From contig DHMB01000160.1 in assembly GCA_002405565.1 (NCBI GenBank), positions 1 through 6,038 on the forward strand: a stretch of 6,038 nucleotides of DNA, given 5' to 3'. A model generated the notes under the pieces. The model saw only the letters and a program-made list of their open reading frames with translations, did no database searches and was not told the DNA's origin. Positions 1 through 5,958 of this stretch are shown in pieces (position 1 is the first letter of the stretch; each line of letters opens with the position of its first letter). Source of the DNA: Clostridiales bacterium UBA4653. Lineage in GTDB: Bacteria > Bacillota > Clostridia > Oscillospirales > CAG-272. A program made the translations under genes and the position numbers.

Positions 1-265
1 AAACTACCCTTCCGAAGCGGCAAAGCCTGTTTATAATTGAAAGCACCGCCGGAACGCAGAGCATACCGGCCAGAAACTCCGGAATGATGCTTATAATGCT
101 TGAAAAATCCGGCTTTTGCGAGTTTTCTGCGGAAAATATAATCTCGTTTATCGTCATTCCGTAAATCACTATAAAAACTGTAAAAGCCATGCCAAACAAT
201 AATACGTTGAAATATTGACGGCGTATTTTCTCGCCGCTTATGTTCTTTAACGGATTTTTGGACAT
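1..265 (-). CDS. Membrane protein, N-terminal 88 residues (runs off the left edge)
   Basis: I translated this partial gene by hand from the ATG at 265; it stays open to base 1 (88 codons plus one base). A GAGGAG ribosome binding site lies at 276-281, ten bases upstream, and a promoter at 326-354 serves it. The protein starts MSKNPLKNISGEKIRRQYF, a basic cytoplasmic tail. Then come a membrane segment at about residues 19-38, a short outside loop of about 20 residues, and a second hydrophobic segment at about 60-80 ending in basic residues (NRLCRFGR). Two membrane segments with a short loop fit the input region of an intramembrane-sensing histidine kinase, but also many small membrane proteins. 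No catalytic motif is visible, so the family is not assigned. It lies beyond the terminator of the ABC operon and is probably a separate transcription unit. Confidence 0.8.
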   Translation of the reverse strand, partial: MSKNPLKNISGEKIRRQYFNVLLFGMAFTVFIVIYGMTINEIIFSAENSQKPDFSSIISIIPEFLAGMLCVPAVLSIINRLCRFGRVV

Positions 266-325
266 TTATCTGTCTCTCCTCGCTGTTTTTCGCCATGCGG
301 AACCGAAACATTCCACCGTACCTTT

Positions 326-354
326 ATTATACAGTATTTTCCCGACTTTTTCAA
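326..354 (-). promoter_or_regulatory. Near-consensus sigma-A promoter for the left-edge membrane protein gene
   Basis: On the minus strand the sequence reads TTGAAA (354-349), a 17-base spacer, then TATAAT (331-326). That is five of six -35 matches, a perfect -10 and ideal spacing. Transcription should begin near 319, leaving an untranslated leader of about 50 bases before the ATG at 265. It lies downstream of the ABC operon terminator, so it makes the left-edge gene independent. Confidence 0.8.
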
Positions 355-400
355 GCATAAAATGCAGGCTTTCCGCTTTGCCGCCAAAGCTCCCGCATAG

Positions 401-428
401 AAAAAATCCGCCTGCACCGCAGGCGGAT
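401..428 (-). terminator. Rho-independent terminator of the ABC operon
   Basis: On the minus strand ATCCGCCTG (428-420) pairs perfectly with CAGGCGGAT (414-406) across a five-base loop whose end bases can also pair, giving a tenth base pair. A run of T follows at once on the minus strand (406-401). It sits eight bases beyond the ATPase stop codon, the classic place for the end of a transcript. Confidence 0.9.
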
Positions 429-435
429 CTGTATT

Positions 436-1356
436 TTATGACAAGGAAATATCGTTGAATACGTAAAGATAATAGTCCTCAAGAGTGGAGGGCACGTTTA
501 TTGCAGTCTCTGTCGGTCTGACATCGGAAAGGACGCGCAGTCTGACCGTCTGCGGGTCATCCTCATCGCGCGCAATGTTTATCACGCGGTGCTTTTCCTG
601 CATGGAGGAAACTTCGCTCTCGCCGACGGGAATGCTCCAGACCTTGCCGTCGATTTTTTTGATCAGCTCGTGCGGAGGGGCTTTTTCGATTATAACGCCC
701 TTTTTCAGCATGATAATATCGCGCGCGATGAACTCAACGTCGCTCACAACATGCGTTGCGATTATGACAATTTTGTTCAACGCTATCTGCGAAATATAAT
801 TCCGTATAGCGATTCTCTGCTTTGGGTCAAGCCCCGCTGTCGGTTCGTCGAGTATAAGGATTGAAGGGTTACCGAGAACCGCCTGCGCAAGCGCGAGTCT
901 TTGCTTCATTCCGCCCGACAGCGCGCCGATTCTGCGTTTTGAAACGTCGTCAAGCTCGACCGCGATAAGAATTTCGTTTATCTGCTCCGCTATATACTGC
1001 TTTCTCTCTTTTACTCCGAGCCCGCGTCCCATGTCCTTCAATGTCGCCATATACCACATGAAACTCTCGACCGTAAAGTTCGGATAAAGTCCCGGATACT
1101 GCGGCATAAAGCCCAATTTCTTTCGGAACTCCGTACCCAGCTTCTTGATGTTTTCCGGCTCTTTTCCGTCATCTCCGAAGGTGATCTCGCCGGAATCGGC
1201 TTTCAGGTTATCCGTAATAATATTCATAAGAGTCGACTTTCCCGCGCCGTTCGGGCCCAAAAGCGCATATATTCCGGGCTGAAAATCTGCGGAAAAGCAG
1301 GAAAGCGCCTGATTTTTACCGTATGCCTTGCTTAACTCTTTAATGGATAAAATCAT
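436..1356 (-). CDS. ABC transporter ATP-binding protein (ABC-2 type, NatA/BcrA-like)
   Basis: This 306-residue ATPase powers the permease encoded just upstream. All the motifs of an active ABC nucleotide-binding domain are present: Walker A GPNGAGKST at 34-42, Q-loop Gln86 in FMPQ, signature LSGGM at 146-150, Walker B ILILDEP with catalytic Glu171, D-loop GLDP at 175-178, and H-loop His202 in ATHVVSDVE. Residues from about 230 on form a C-terminal extension common in this group, with no recognised partner motif. The ATG at 1356 overlaps the permease stop as ATGA, and an AGGAGG site at 1363-1368 lies six bases upstream, so the start is firm and translation is probably coupled. A terminator follows the stop. 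Only one ATPase is encoded here, so it probably works as a homodimer on a two-halved permease. Substrate and direction are unknown; relatives include drug, ion and peptide exporters. Confidence 0.95.
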   Translation of the reverse strand: MILSIKELSKAYGKNQALSCFSADFQPGIYALLGPNGAGKSTLMNIITDNLKADSGEITFGDDGKEPENIKKLGTEFRKKLGFMPQYPGLYPNFTVESFMWYMATLKDMGRGLGVKERKQYIAEQINEILIAVELDDVSKRRIGALSGGMKQRLALAQAVLGNPSILILDEPTAGLDPKQRIAIRNYISQIALNKIVIIATHVVSDVEFIARDIIMLKKGVIIEKAPPHELIKKIDGKVWSIPVGESEVSSMQEKHRVINIARDEDDPQTVRLRVLSDVRPTETAINVPSTLEDYYLYVFNDISLS

Positions 1357-3686
1357 AATCTTCCTCCTTTATGTATGCGTCTGAGCGAAAAAGCGAAAGA
1401 ACAGCCGACGAAGATAAATACAATGGCATACGCTATGGCAAACCATGCGTTTGCAGCCGAGGGCGTTGTCTCCGCCGAAAGACGATACAACGAATCGGCG
1501 TCCGTCAATTTGCTTATGTCGATATAACCGAAAAATTTCACTCCCGCCGCCTGCAGAAGTCCGGGGGCGAACATAAATATCGCCGACGTCACATACGCGG
1601 ATAAATTGTCCTTTATAAAATATGATATCGCAAAACACGCCGAGGCGGTAAGCACCGCGCCGAGAAGCGAAAATACAAGCACAGAGCCGATATATTGCCC
1701 GAGCGATAAAGATATCGGAGCAAAGGCGTATCGCGTCATACTGACAAGCAATGCGCCCGTCGGAGGCATGCTCAACTTCACAGCAAAGCAGACAAGATCG
1801 ATTGCTTTAAGCAAAACCGTTGCCGAAACCGCATAGATCAATGTCAACAGATATTTCGCCATGAATGTGTCTGTTCTGCCCTTAAAAGTCGTGCCGAGCA
1901 AAAATGACGGCGATGACGACGATGATGTCTTTCTACGCTCCATCGAAAAGCCGCTGATACTCAGAACGCACAGAAACGCTATCAGTATCCAGTCCGTTCC
2001 GGCGCCAAGATATTTATAACAATACAGTTCGTTTACAAATGACCCCGTGACGCCCTTATTATACAGCGAACCGAGATACCTCGATTGCTTCATAATATCG
2101 TCGAGCACGCGGATTTTCATCTGCGCCGCCGAATAATCGGCGCAATACGCAAGATAATCATCTATCGACATTTTCTTGGAAAAATACGACTCTGTGTTTT
2201 CGCCGTATTTTTCAACAATGGCATTGCAGTTATCGTATTCGTTTCTCAGATATGCCGCTTTTTCGCTTGAATATTCTCCTTCGATTTCGGCAATATATCC
2301 GGTATATATTCGGTTATATGACGTGTCGTCAATCTCAAAATAGCTTGCGGCATATACGCATTTTATGATGACGACAGCGGCGAGCAGGAAAATTATCCAT
2401 ATACGCTTGCGTTGCTCAAAGGATAAAAGGCTTGTATTATACAATGTCGCCTTTTTACGCCCTTCTTTCAAGCCAAGCGCTTTTTCGTTCTTGCTTGCCG
2501 AAGCTCTCCTCTTGCGCGCCGAATTACTTACACGGGCAAAACCGAAACGGTTGACAAAAAACGCGGCGACAAGAAGAACAGCTCCCGGTAATATGCAGAC
2601 CGGTATTATCGATACCGGATGAGCTATAATATCCAAAGCGCGATATCTCGAAAAGATTTCTTTCAGATTGAATATCGACCAGAAGTTTATATATTTCACC
2701 TGTCCCGACTTTGTAAAATCGGCAGAGGACATCAGAAAGCCTCCGAAAAGAAGCACTGCGCCGCCTATAATTCCCGCTGTGAATTTTCTCGCGACAGATG
2801 ATATCGCCAAAACAACGGATGAAAAAACGGCAATTGTCAGCATTTTGATAATGAGCGAGACAACCAGATATCCCAATATGCTCATGTTATAAGGGCAAAG
2901 CAGAAACGCACTGACCGACTGCACCGCCACTGAAGGATCGGAAAATCCGAGCGTCGCCCATGTCGCCAGAAGCGACGAAAGATTGAACGCCGCCGTCAGC
3001 ACGGCGCCTGAAATCATCGCAGCAAGGTATTTCGCCGCCGCTGTATTCTCCCTGCCCTTTGCGCAGGTCTTTTCTATTGCGTAAAAACCTGTATGATAAT
3101 CGTTCACCGCAATCCACACAGAGCAGATCAAAACAGCGGCAAAAACGAAAATAATCTCTGTGCCGACTCCGAAATATTCATTCCATCCGATGACAATGGT
3201 GTCGTCAATCGAAACGCTCTCGTCCAGCGCCGAATATATTTTTATCACCTGCTCCTGATAGCGGTAATTATATGTATTGACCGCCCCGCCCGAGCCTTCC
3301 GTCTGCTTTATTATATTTGAGGATTGAGTTATGATCTGGTTCAGCCTGTTATGATAATTTTTGTCCGCGTCAATAAACGAAGCGACATACTCAAACAGCG
3401 AAATATCTTCAATAATTCCTTCACCGTATACGCTTTCTTTTACTTCGTCATATGTTGAATAGAAATTATTCTCAATACGCTCCTTTTCTTTATAAAACAG
3501 CTCCGGATCGGATTTATATAATGAATATACAGCAGCAGCCTGTTTGGTATATTCGCTCGTGCGCGAATTTGTTTTCGCGGAGACGCCGCAAAAGATCGCA
3601 TTTGCAAGCAGCAGAGCAATGGCAAACATCATCAGATACAATTGAGAGCATAGCTTTTTTATCTCATAGTATACGGTGGATCTCAT
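1353..3686 (-). CDS. ABC-2-type permease, two fused halves
   Basis: This 777-residue membrane protein is about twice the length of a usual ABC-2 permease and repeats the same plan twice. Half 1 has a membrane helix at about 14-36, an outside domain at 37-172 rich in Tyr, Glu and Lys, then five predicted helices (about 175-195, 217-242, 268-296, 301-318, 358-379). A basic linker follows at about 380-425 (RKRRASASKNEK and on). Half 2 has a helix at 428-448, an outside domain at 449-562, then helices at about 564-582, 608-632, 660-690, 695-712 and 745-768. Matching landmarks show duplication: KGRENTAAAKYL (210-221) against KGRTDTFMAKYL (602-613), and PYNMSILGYL against PISLSLGQYI. Five serines at 588-592 come from a simple TCN-type codon run. 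The start at 3686 has a modest AAAGGG site (3695-3700); the stop overlaps the ATPase start. The large outside domains could touch the neighbouring lipoprotein or secreted protein (inference). Confidence 0.9.
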   Translation of the reverse strand: MRSTVYYEIKKLCSQLYLMMFAIALLLANAIFCGVSAKTNSRTSEYTKQAAAVYSLYKSDPELFYKEKERIENNFYSTYDEVKESVYGEGIIEDISLFEYVASFIDADKNYHNRLNQIITQSSNIIKQTEGSGGAVNTYNYRYQEQVIKIYSALDESVSIDDTIVIGWNEYFGVGTEIIFVFAAVLICSVWIAVNDYHTGFYAIEKTCAKGRENTAAAKYLAAMISGAVLTAAFNLSSLLATWATLGFSDPSVAVQSVSAFLLCPYNMSILGYLVVSLIIKMLTIAVFSSVVLAISSVARKFTAGIIGGAVLLFGGFLMSSADFTKSGQVKYINFWSIFNLKEIFSRYRALDIIAHPVSIIPVCILPGAVLLVAAFFVNRFGFARVSNSARKRRASASKNEKALGLKEGRKKATLYNTSLLSFEQRKRIWIIFLLAAVVIIKCVYAASYFEIDDTSYNRIYTGYIAEIEGEYSSEKAAYLRNEYDNCNAIVEKYGENTESYFSKKMSIDDYLAYCADYSAAQMKIRVLDDIMKQSRYLGSLYNKGVTGSFVNELYCYKYLGAGTDWILIAFLCVLSISGFSMERRKTSSSSSPSFLLGTTFKGRTDTFMAKYLLTLIYAVSATVLLKAIDLVCFAVKLSMPPTGALLVSMTRYAFAPISLSLGQYIGSVLVFSLLGAVLTASACFAISYFIKDNLSAYVTSAIFMFAPGLLQAAGVKFFGYIDISKLTDADSLYRLSAETTPSAANAWFAIAYAIVFIFVGCSFAFSLRRIHKGGRL

Positions 3687-3729
3687 AACCGCCGCCCTTT
3701 CTTTTCTTGAATATGCCTATGGTTCTTTT

Positions 3730-4875
3730 TTATTTAGGCACCACTGTTTCTTCATTCGTCTTCAGATCCTGCGCAATCCAGCGTGATACGGGGCTGCCGG
3801 AAGAATAGTCGGTTTCGCTATATACAATATAATTGTCGCCGAGCGCTATATAGCACCTTGAAATCGCTTTGTCCTGAAGGTCATAAACCTCTCTTGACGA
3901 GTCCGTTTCAAACGAATATTCGTAAAGAATATGCGAATACTCAGCCGTAACCGGGCCGATTTTGCGCGGCTCGGAAAGATAATAATAAAACTTGTCGCCG
4001 TTGTTCATTCCCATACTTACGTTTGACAATATCTTTTCCTTCTTTGAAACATCGGAAATCGGACAGCGGACAATATCCACATTCATATACGACGCTCCGT
4101 CAAATTCCGTTGACTGAAGGTTATCGCAGTATACGATATAATCATTTGCAATGAACATCTCTGCTCTCAGGACAATGTTAAAAAGGTACTGCGTGTCATC
4201 AAGTGCCAGAGAGCATGAAAAAAGCTGTCCGGCGGAGTCAATAAAATAAATGCGGTTTTTATACACTGTCTCAACACGATAAATCTTCTTATCAGGGTTC
4301 TCCATTTTCTTATAACCGCTGCCGTCTTTGCCTATAACATGAATATTTGTTCCGCGATCCCCTTCATTTGTCGTATATATTATCCAATCGCCGTAAATAG
4401 CCAGCGACTGTATATTTTCTGCAATTTCATCCTGTATCACGGTCACTTTGTTTGTGCCTGTATCAAATGATGTGATCTGATAAAAGCTTTTAGGCCTGTT
4501 TGTCTGCTTATCAACACCGGTTCTATGATACGCTCCGATTAAAACATGCTTGTTATTGTTTTCTTTGGTTGCTTTCGGATCGACTACAAAAAAAACCATC
4601 GGAGAGAATATATTCGTAAACGGATTCTCTTCGCCGGAGGCAAGAACATCCCCGTAAAGCGGAAGTCCCGCCGTCTGGATATTGTTCAGATCCTGATATT
4701 TTATCGAAAATGTGTTTATATCGTAATAATAAATAATATCATCATAAAGATAAGTATTGAAGCCTCTGGCGCAGACATCGTCCGAGTCATTCCCTGGCGT
4801 TGAACACGCCGAAAGAACGAATGACAAAAAAATAAAAACCGAAAGCAGGCATATAGCAGCTTTGTATTTCTTCAT
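3730..4875 (-). CDS. Lipoprotein with DUF5050-like beta-propeller repeats
   Basis: This 381-residue protein begins with a lipoprotein signal peptide: MKKYK, a hydrophobic stretch, and lipobox LSAC with the lipidated cysteine at residue 24. It should therefore be anchored on the outer face of the membrane. The rest is a series of strand-turn-strand units of the kind seen in DUF5050/TolB-like propellers, each with a Gly-Asp or similar turn and an aromatic strand: GDWIIYTTNEGDRGTNIHV (162-180), KNRIYFIDSAGQLFSCSL (206-223), NDYIVYCDN (244-252), GDKFYYYLSEPRK (293-305), GDNYIVYSETDY (346-357). No catalytic motif is visible. AAGGAG at 4882-4887 supports the ATG at 4875. The permease starts 43 bases after its stop, with no terminator between, so it is probably co-transcribed with the transporter and may bind substrate or serve as an outside partner. 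The propeller call rests on repeat pattern alone. Confidence 0.85.
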   Translation of the reverse strand: MKKYKAAICLLSVFIFLSFVLSACSTPGNDSDDVCARGFNTYLYDDIIYYYDINTFSIKYQDLNNIQTAGLPLYGDVLASGEENPFTNIFSPMVFFVVDPKATKENNNKHVLIGAYHRTGVDKQTNRPKSFYQITSFDTGTNKVTVIQDEIAENIQSLAIYGDWIIYTTNEGDRGTNIHVIGKDGSGYKKMENPDKKIYRVETVYKNRIYFIDSAGQLFSCSLALDDTQYLFNIVLRAEMFIANDYIVYCDNLQSTEFDGASYMNVDIVRCPISDVSKKEKILSNVSMGMNNGDKFYYYLSEPRKIGPVTAEYSHILYEYSFETDSSREVYDLQDKAISRCYIALGDNYIVYSETDYSSGSPVSRWIAQDLKTNEETVVPK

Positions 4876-4888
4876 AGATATCTCCTTG

Positions 4889-4954
4889 TTACAAAATCAG
4901 TGATAATTGAACCGAAAAGTGTTTCTGTGCAAATGGCGGAGGTTGTAAAATCAT
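4889..4954 (-). CDS. Possible 21-codon leader ORF inside and after a hairpin
   Basis: ATG at 4954-4952 opens a frame that reads MILQPPPFAQKHFSVQ and a few more residues, ending in TAA at 4891-4889. GGAGG lies ten bases upstream but inside the left arm of a perfect 12-bp hairpin, and the ATG is in its loop, so the site would be open only when the hairpin melts. The stop falls just before the lipoprotein's ribosome binding site (TAACAAGGAG), an arrangement that would permit translational coupling. It may equally be chance: the peptide resembles nothing I know and the frame is very short. Confidence 0.2.
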   Translation of the reverse strand: MILQPPPFAQKHFSVQLSLIL

Positions 4955-4971
4955 AGGTATACAACCTCCGC
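4936..4971 (-). repeat. Perfect 12-bp inverted repeat (SD-sequestering hairpin)
   Basis: GCGGAGGTTGTA (4936-4947) pairs without mismatch with TACAACCTCCGC (4960-4971), leaving a 12-base loop. It sits 12 bases beyond the stop of the 153-residue protein gene and about 60 bases before the lipoprotein start. Neither strand has a T-run after it, so it is not a normal intrinsic terminator. In the minus-strand transcript one arm carries GGAGG and the other ACCTCC, the same sequence as the 16S anti-Shine-Dalgarno core. It could protect the upstream mRNA from decay, lower expression of the downstream genes, or gate the short ORF in the loop. Confidence 0.85.
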
Positions 4972-4983
4972 GCAGGCTATGTA

Positions 4984-5445
4984 TCAGTCAAAAACAGAAA
5001 TTTCAATGCTGGGCGGGTTAAACGACACAATTGAGCCCGGAACGGTCGCATAATAGTTTCCAAGTAAAAATGTGATTCCGCTTTCCTGAGGGAGGCGCAC
5101 ATCTTCAGTACGGATGAATTGACCTATAATAACACGCTCCTGAGAAGCAACAATAGGCGTAAGCAACGTCCCACCCGAGCCTGTGACAATCAGTTGCATA
5201 TCCAGCAAAGTATATGTCAGTGTGCCGTTTCCCGTCGGGTCAAATCTGAGCGTTGCATAAATTGAGTGAAATGCATATGCTTTTGAATATTTATTTGCCT
5301 GGAGAGAGCCCAGCACTGTGAATGTCTGGTCATCTGTGCTACGTGTATACTTCATATAATCCATGGCATTAGCTGTAATACAGAATGAAAAGATAGAAAC
5401 GATCAGCAGAATAGCTGCAATAATTCTGAACAAATTCTTCTTCAT
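4984..5445 (-). CDS. Small secreted protein of unknown family
   Basis: This 153-residue protein has a clear Sec signal peptide: MKKNLFR, a hydrophobic core (about 8-24), and an AxA site ANA at 25-27 with cleavage expected before Met28. Cys22 is not in a lipobox context, so it should be released rather than lipid-anchored. The mature part is about 126 residues, has no cysteine, and alternates short hydrophobic strands with Gly, Thr, Ser and Pro turns (for example GNGTLTYTLLDMQLIVTGSGG at about 72-92), which suggests a beta-sandwich or similar compact all-beta fold. I do not recognise the family. AAAGGA at 5456-5461 lies ten bases before the ATG at 5445. It precedes the lipoprotein and transporter genes on the same strand, so it may be a substrate, an accessory binding protein or an inhibitor of the system; none of these can be chosen from the sequence. 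Confidence 0.85.
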   Translation of the reverse strand: MKKNLFRIIAAILLIVSIFSFCITANAMDYMKYTRSTDDQTFTVLGSLQANKYSKAYAFHSIYATLRFDPTGNGTLTYTLLDMQLIVTGSGGTLLTPIVASQERVIIGQFIRTEDVRLPQESGITFLLGNYYATVPGSIVSFNPPSIEISVFD

Positions 5446-5491
5446 GGTTTTGATTTCCTTTCAAATAAATTTTTATTTTTTCCTTCGGCAA

Positions 5492-5528
5492 GCGGATAAC
5501 CAAAACTCGAGATTGCCTGATTATCCGC
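5492..5528 (-). repeat. Inverted repeat, 8-bp arms, at the end of the small peptide ORF
   Basis: GCGGATAA (5492-5499) is the exact reverse complement of TTATCCGC (5521-5528), with 21 bases between. One arm includes the stop codon of the 34-codon ORF. No T-run follows on either strand, so it is not an obvious terminator. It could be an mRNA-stability or processing stem between the small ORF and the secreted protein gene. Confidence 0.5.
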
Positions 5529-5625
5529 CACGACAAATGATTTGTAAGCGATGACCGGCGGAAGCGAAAACGCCCGTCAATCGCGAAAAAACAACACATC
5601 CGACATACTTCTTCAGCGAAATCAT
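5521..5625 (-). CDS. Possible 34-residue peptide with a signal-peptide-like layout
   Basis: An ATG at 5625 has GGAGG at 5634-5638, exactly eight bases upstream, the best placed ribosome binding site in this stretch. The frame encodes 34 residues and stops with TAA at 5523-5521. It begins MISLKKYVG, continues with a mostly hydrophobic stretch to about residue 23, and shows an AxA sequence, ASA, at 21-23. Cleavage there would free GHRLQIICRGG, 11 residues. Arg15 inside the hydrophobic part is unfavourable for a signal peptide. It would be the first gene of the operon, about 75 bases before the secreted protein start and opposite a LytTR-type regulator. It could be a signalling peptide precursor, a regulatory leader ORF, or the remnant of a longer secreted protein. 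No homologue is recognised, and AgrD features are absent. Confidence 0.4.
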   Translation of the reverse strand: MISLKKYVGCVVFSRLTGVFASAGHRLQIICRGG

Positions 5626-5673
5626 CTTCCACACCTCCGTCCCGATGATATATCAGGCTTGCTTTTTACTGTT

Positions 5674-5691
5674 ACACATTGTATCATGTGT
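5674..5691 (-). promoter_or_regulatory. Dyad ACACAT-N6-ATGTGT over the operon promoter
   Basis: ACACAT (5674-5679) and ATGTGT (5686-5691) form a perfect six-base inverted repeat with a six-base centre. The extended -10 of the minus-strand operon lies within it, so a protein bound here would compete with RNA polymerase. It could be a repressor operator. Its short length leaves room for chance. Confidence 0.35.
5678..5686 (-). promoter_or_regulatory. Extended -10 promoter for the secreted protein/transporter operon
   Basis: The minus strand reads TGATACAAT (5686-5678), an extended -10 (TG-N-TACAAT) with five of six matches in the hexamer. At the proper distance upstream there is no convincing -35 (CCGCAT at 17 bases). 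A start near 5671 would give about 33 bases of leader before the GGAGG at 5638. A good -10 without a -35 is typical of activator-dependent promoters, which fits a divergent response regulator (inference). Confidence 0.5.
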
Positions 5692-5719
5692 CATGCAAGC
5701 ATGCGGAAACATCTTTGAC

Positions 5720-5761
5720 AATGTTTTTCATTGATAACATTTCCAACATTATATTAACATT
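5720..5761. promoter_or_regulatory. Repeated AATGTT/AACATT elements, candidate regulator binding site
   Basis: AACATT occurs at 5736-5741, 5745-5750 and 5756-5761, and its inverse AATGTT at 5720-5725. On the minus strand the copy at 5761 reads AATGTTAAT, close to the loose LytTR half-site pattern (A/T, A/C, A/C, GTT, N, A/G, T/G); the outer two direct copies are 20 bases apart, near the two-turn spacing such dimers use. The group lies about 50 to 85 bases upstream of the operon's -10, a usual place for an activator. AT-rich DNA makes such repeats easy to get by chance. Confidence 0.35.
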
Positions 5762-5784
5762 TGTTATGTGATTTTTCAATAGAA

Positions 5785-5797
5785 AACGACAATCGTT
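5785..5797. promoter_or_regulatory. Small dyad AACGA-CAA-TCGTT
   Basis: A perfect five-base inverted repeat with a three-base centre, in the middle of the divergent intergenic region and about 100 bases from either core promoter. Its right part with the next bases, ATCGTTGAG, also fits eight of nine positions of the loose LytTR half-site pattern. It is a candidate operator only. Confidence 0.25.
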
Positions 5798-5810
5798 GAG
5801 CTAAAATGCC

Positions 5811-5878
5811 TATTCGTCGCAAATACGGCTCTAAATAACGAGAAATTAATTTAATTGTCTTATTCGTACAAAAAATAC
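5811..5878 (+). repeat. Two imperfect direct repeats 50 bp apart upstream of the regulator promoter
   Basis: TATTCGTCGCAAATAC (5811-5826) and TATTCGTACAAAAAATAC (5861-5878) share TATTCGT exactly and end in AAATAC. Their starts are 50 bases apart, close to five helical turns, and the second ends 12 bases before the -35 of the response regulator promoter. They could be paired sites for autoregulation. The similarity is short and the region AT-rich, so the call is weak. Confidence 0.3.
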
Positions 5879-5889
5879 CATTGTTGCTA

Positions 5890-5918
5890 TTTACTTTTCT
5901 TGCAAAGTATGCTATAAT
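5890..5918 (+). promoter_or_regulatory. Promoter of the response regulator gene
   Basis: TTTACT (5890-5895), a 17-base spacer, and a perfect TATAAT (5913-5918) preceded by TG-C, an extended -10. Transcription should start near 5925, about 34 bases before the ATG at 5959. The gene's AAAGGG ribosome binding site is at 5946-5951. Confidence 0.8.
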
Positions 5919-5958
5919 ATTTACGCAATCTCATAAATCGTAATGAAAGGGTTTCAAA

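Larger units (their letters stand above)
5633..5958. promoter_or_regulatory. AT-rich divergent intergenic region
   Basis: About 326 bases without a convincing gene separate the minus-strand operon from the plus-strand response regulator. It holds the operon's probable extended -10 (5678-5686), a dyad over it (5674-5691), a CATGC-AA-GCATG inverted repeat (5692-5703), three tandem AACATT elements (5736-5761) preceded by an inverted copy (5720-5725), the dyad AACGA-CAA-TCGTT (5785-5797), two TATTCGT copies 50 bases apart, and the regulator's promoter (5890-5918). A perfect 10-base palindrome, TGATATATCA, lies at 5646-5655 in the likely leader of the minus-strand transcript. I see no RNA gene or riboswitch pattern. 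Confidence 0.7.

Noticed and set aside
485..864. Plus-strand open frames opposite the ATPase gene
   Set aside because: They lie antisense to a protein with every ABC motif intact, lack convincing ribosome binding sites, and show no domain features.
1910..1930. Short GAT/GAC-type triplet run
   Set aside because: It only encodes the five-serine stretch of the permease cytoplasmic loop and is too short to call a microsatellite or phase-variable tract.
1371..3688. Open frames in other frames and on the plus strand across the permease gene
   Set aside because: Their translations are basic and low in pattern, as expected of shadows of a long, moderately GC-rich membrane protein gene.
4936..4971. 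Hairpin as an intrinsic terminator between the secreted protein and lipoprotein genes
   Set aside because: The stem is strong but no T-run follows on either strand, and the loop is long. Partial termination is not excluded.
5521..5625. AgrD-type cyclic peptide precursor
   Set aside because: It lacks the amphipathic leader, the thiolactone Cys followed by a hydrophobic block, and the acidic C-terminal tail; no AgrB-like protease is in view.
5369..5632. 87-codon minus-strand frame from a GTG at 5632
   Set aside because: The GGAGG is only one base from the GTG, too close to serve it; the frame overlaps the start of the secreted protein gene by 77 bases out of frame, and its product has many Arg, Cys and charged residues without pattern. 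The ATG at 5625 in another frame has ideal spacing.
5748..5779. TTGAAA (5779-5774) and TATAAT (5753-5748) as a minus-strand promoter
   Set aside because: Both hexamers are good but the spacer is 20 bases, outside the working range, and the leader would be over 100 bases. The extended -10 at 5678-5686 fits better.
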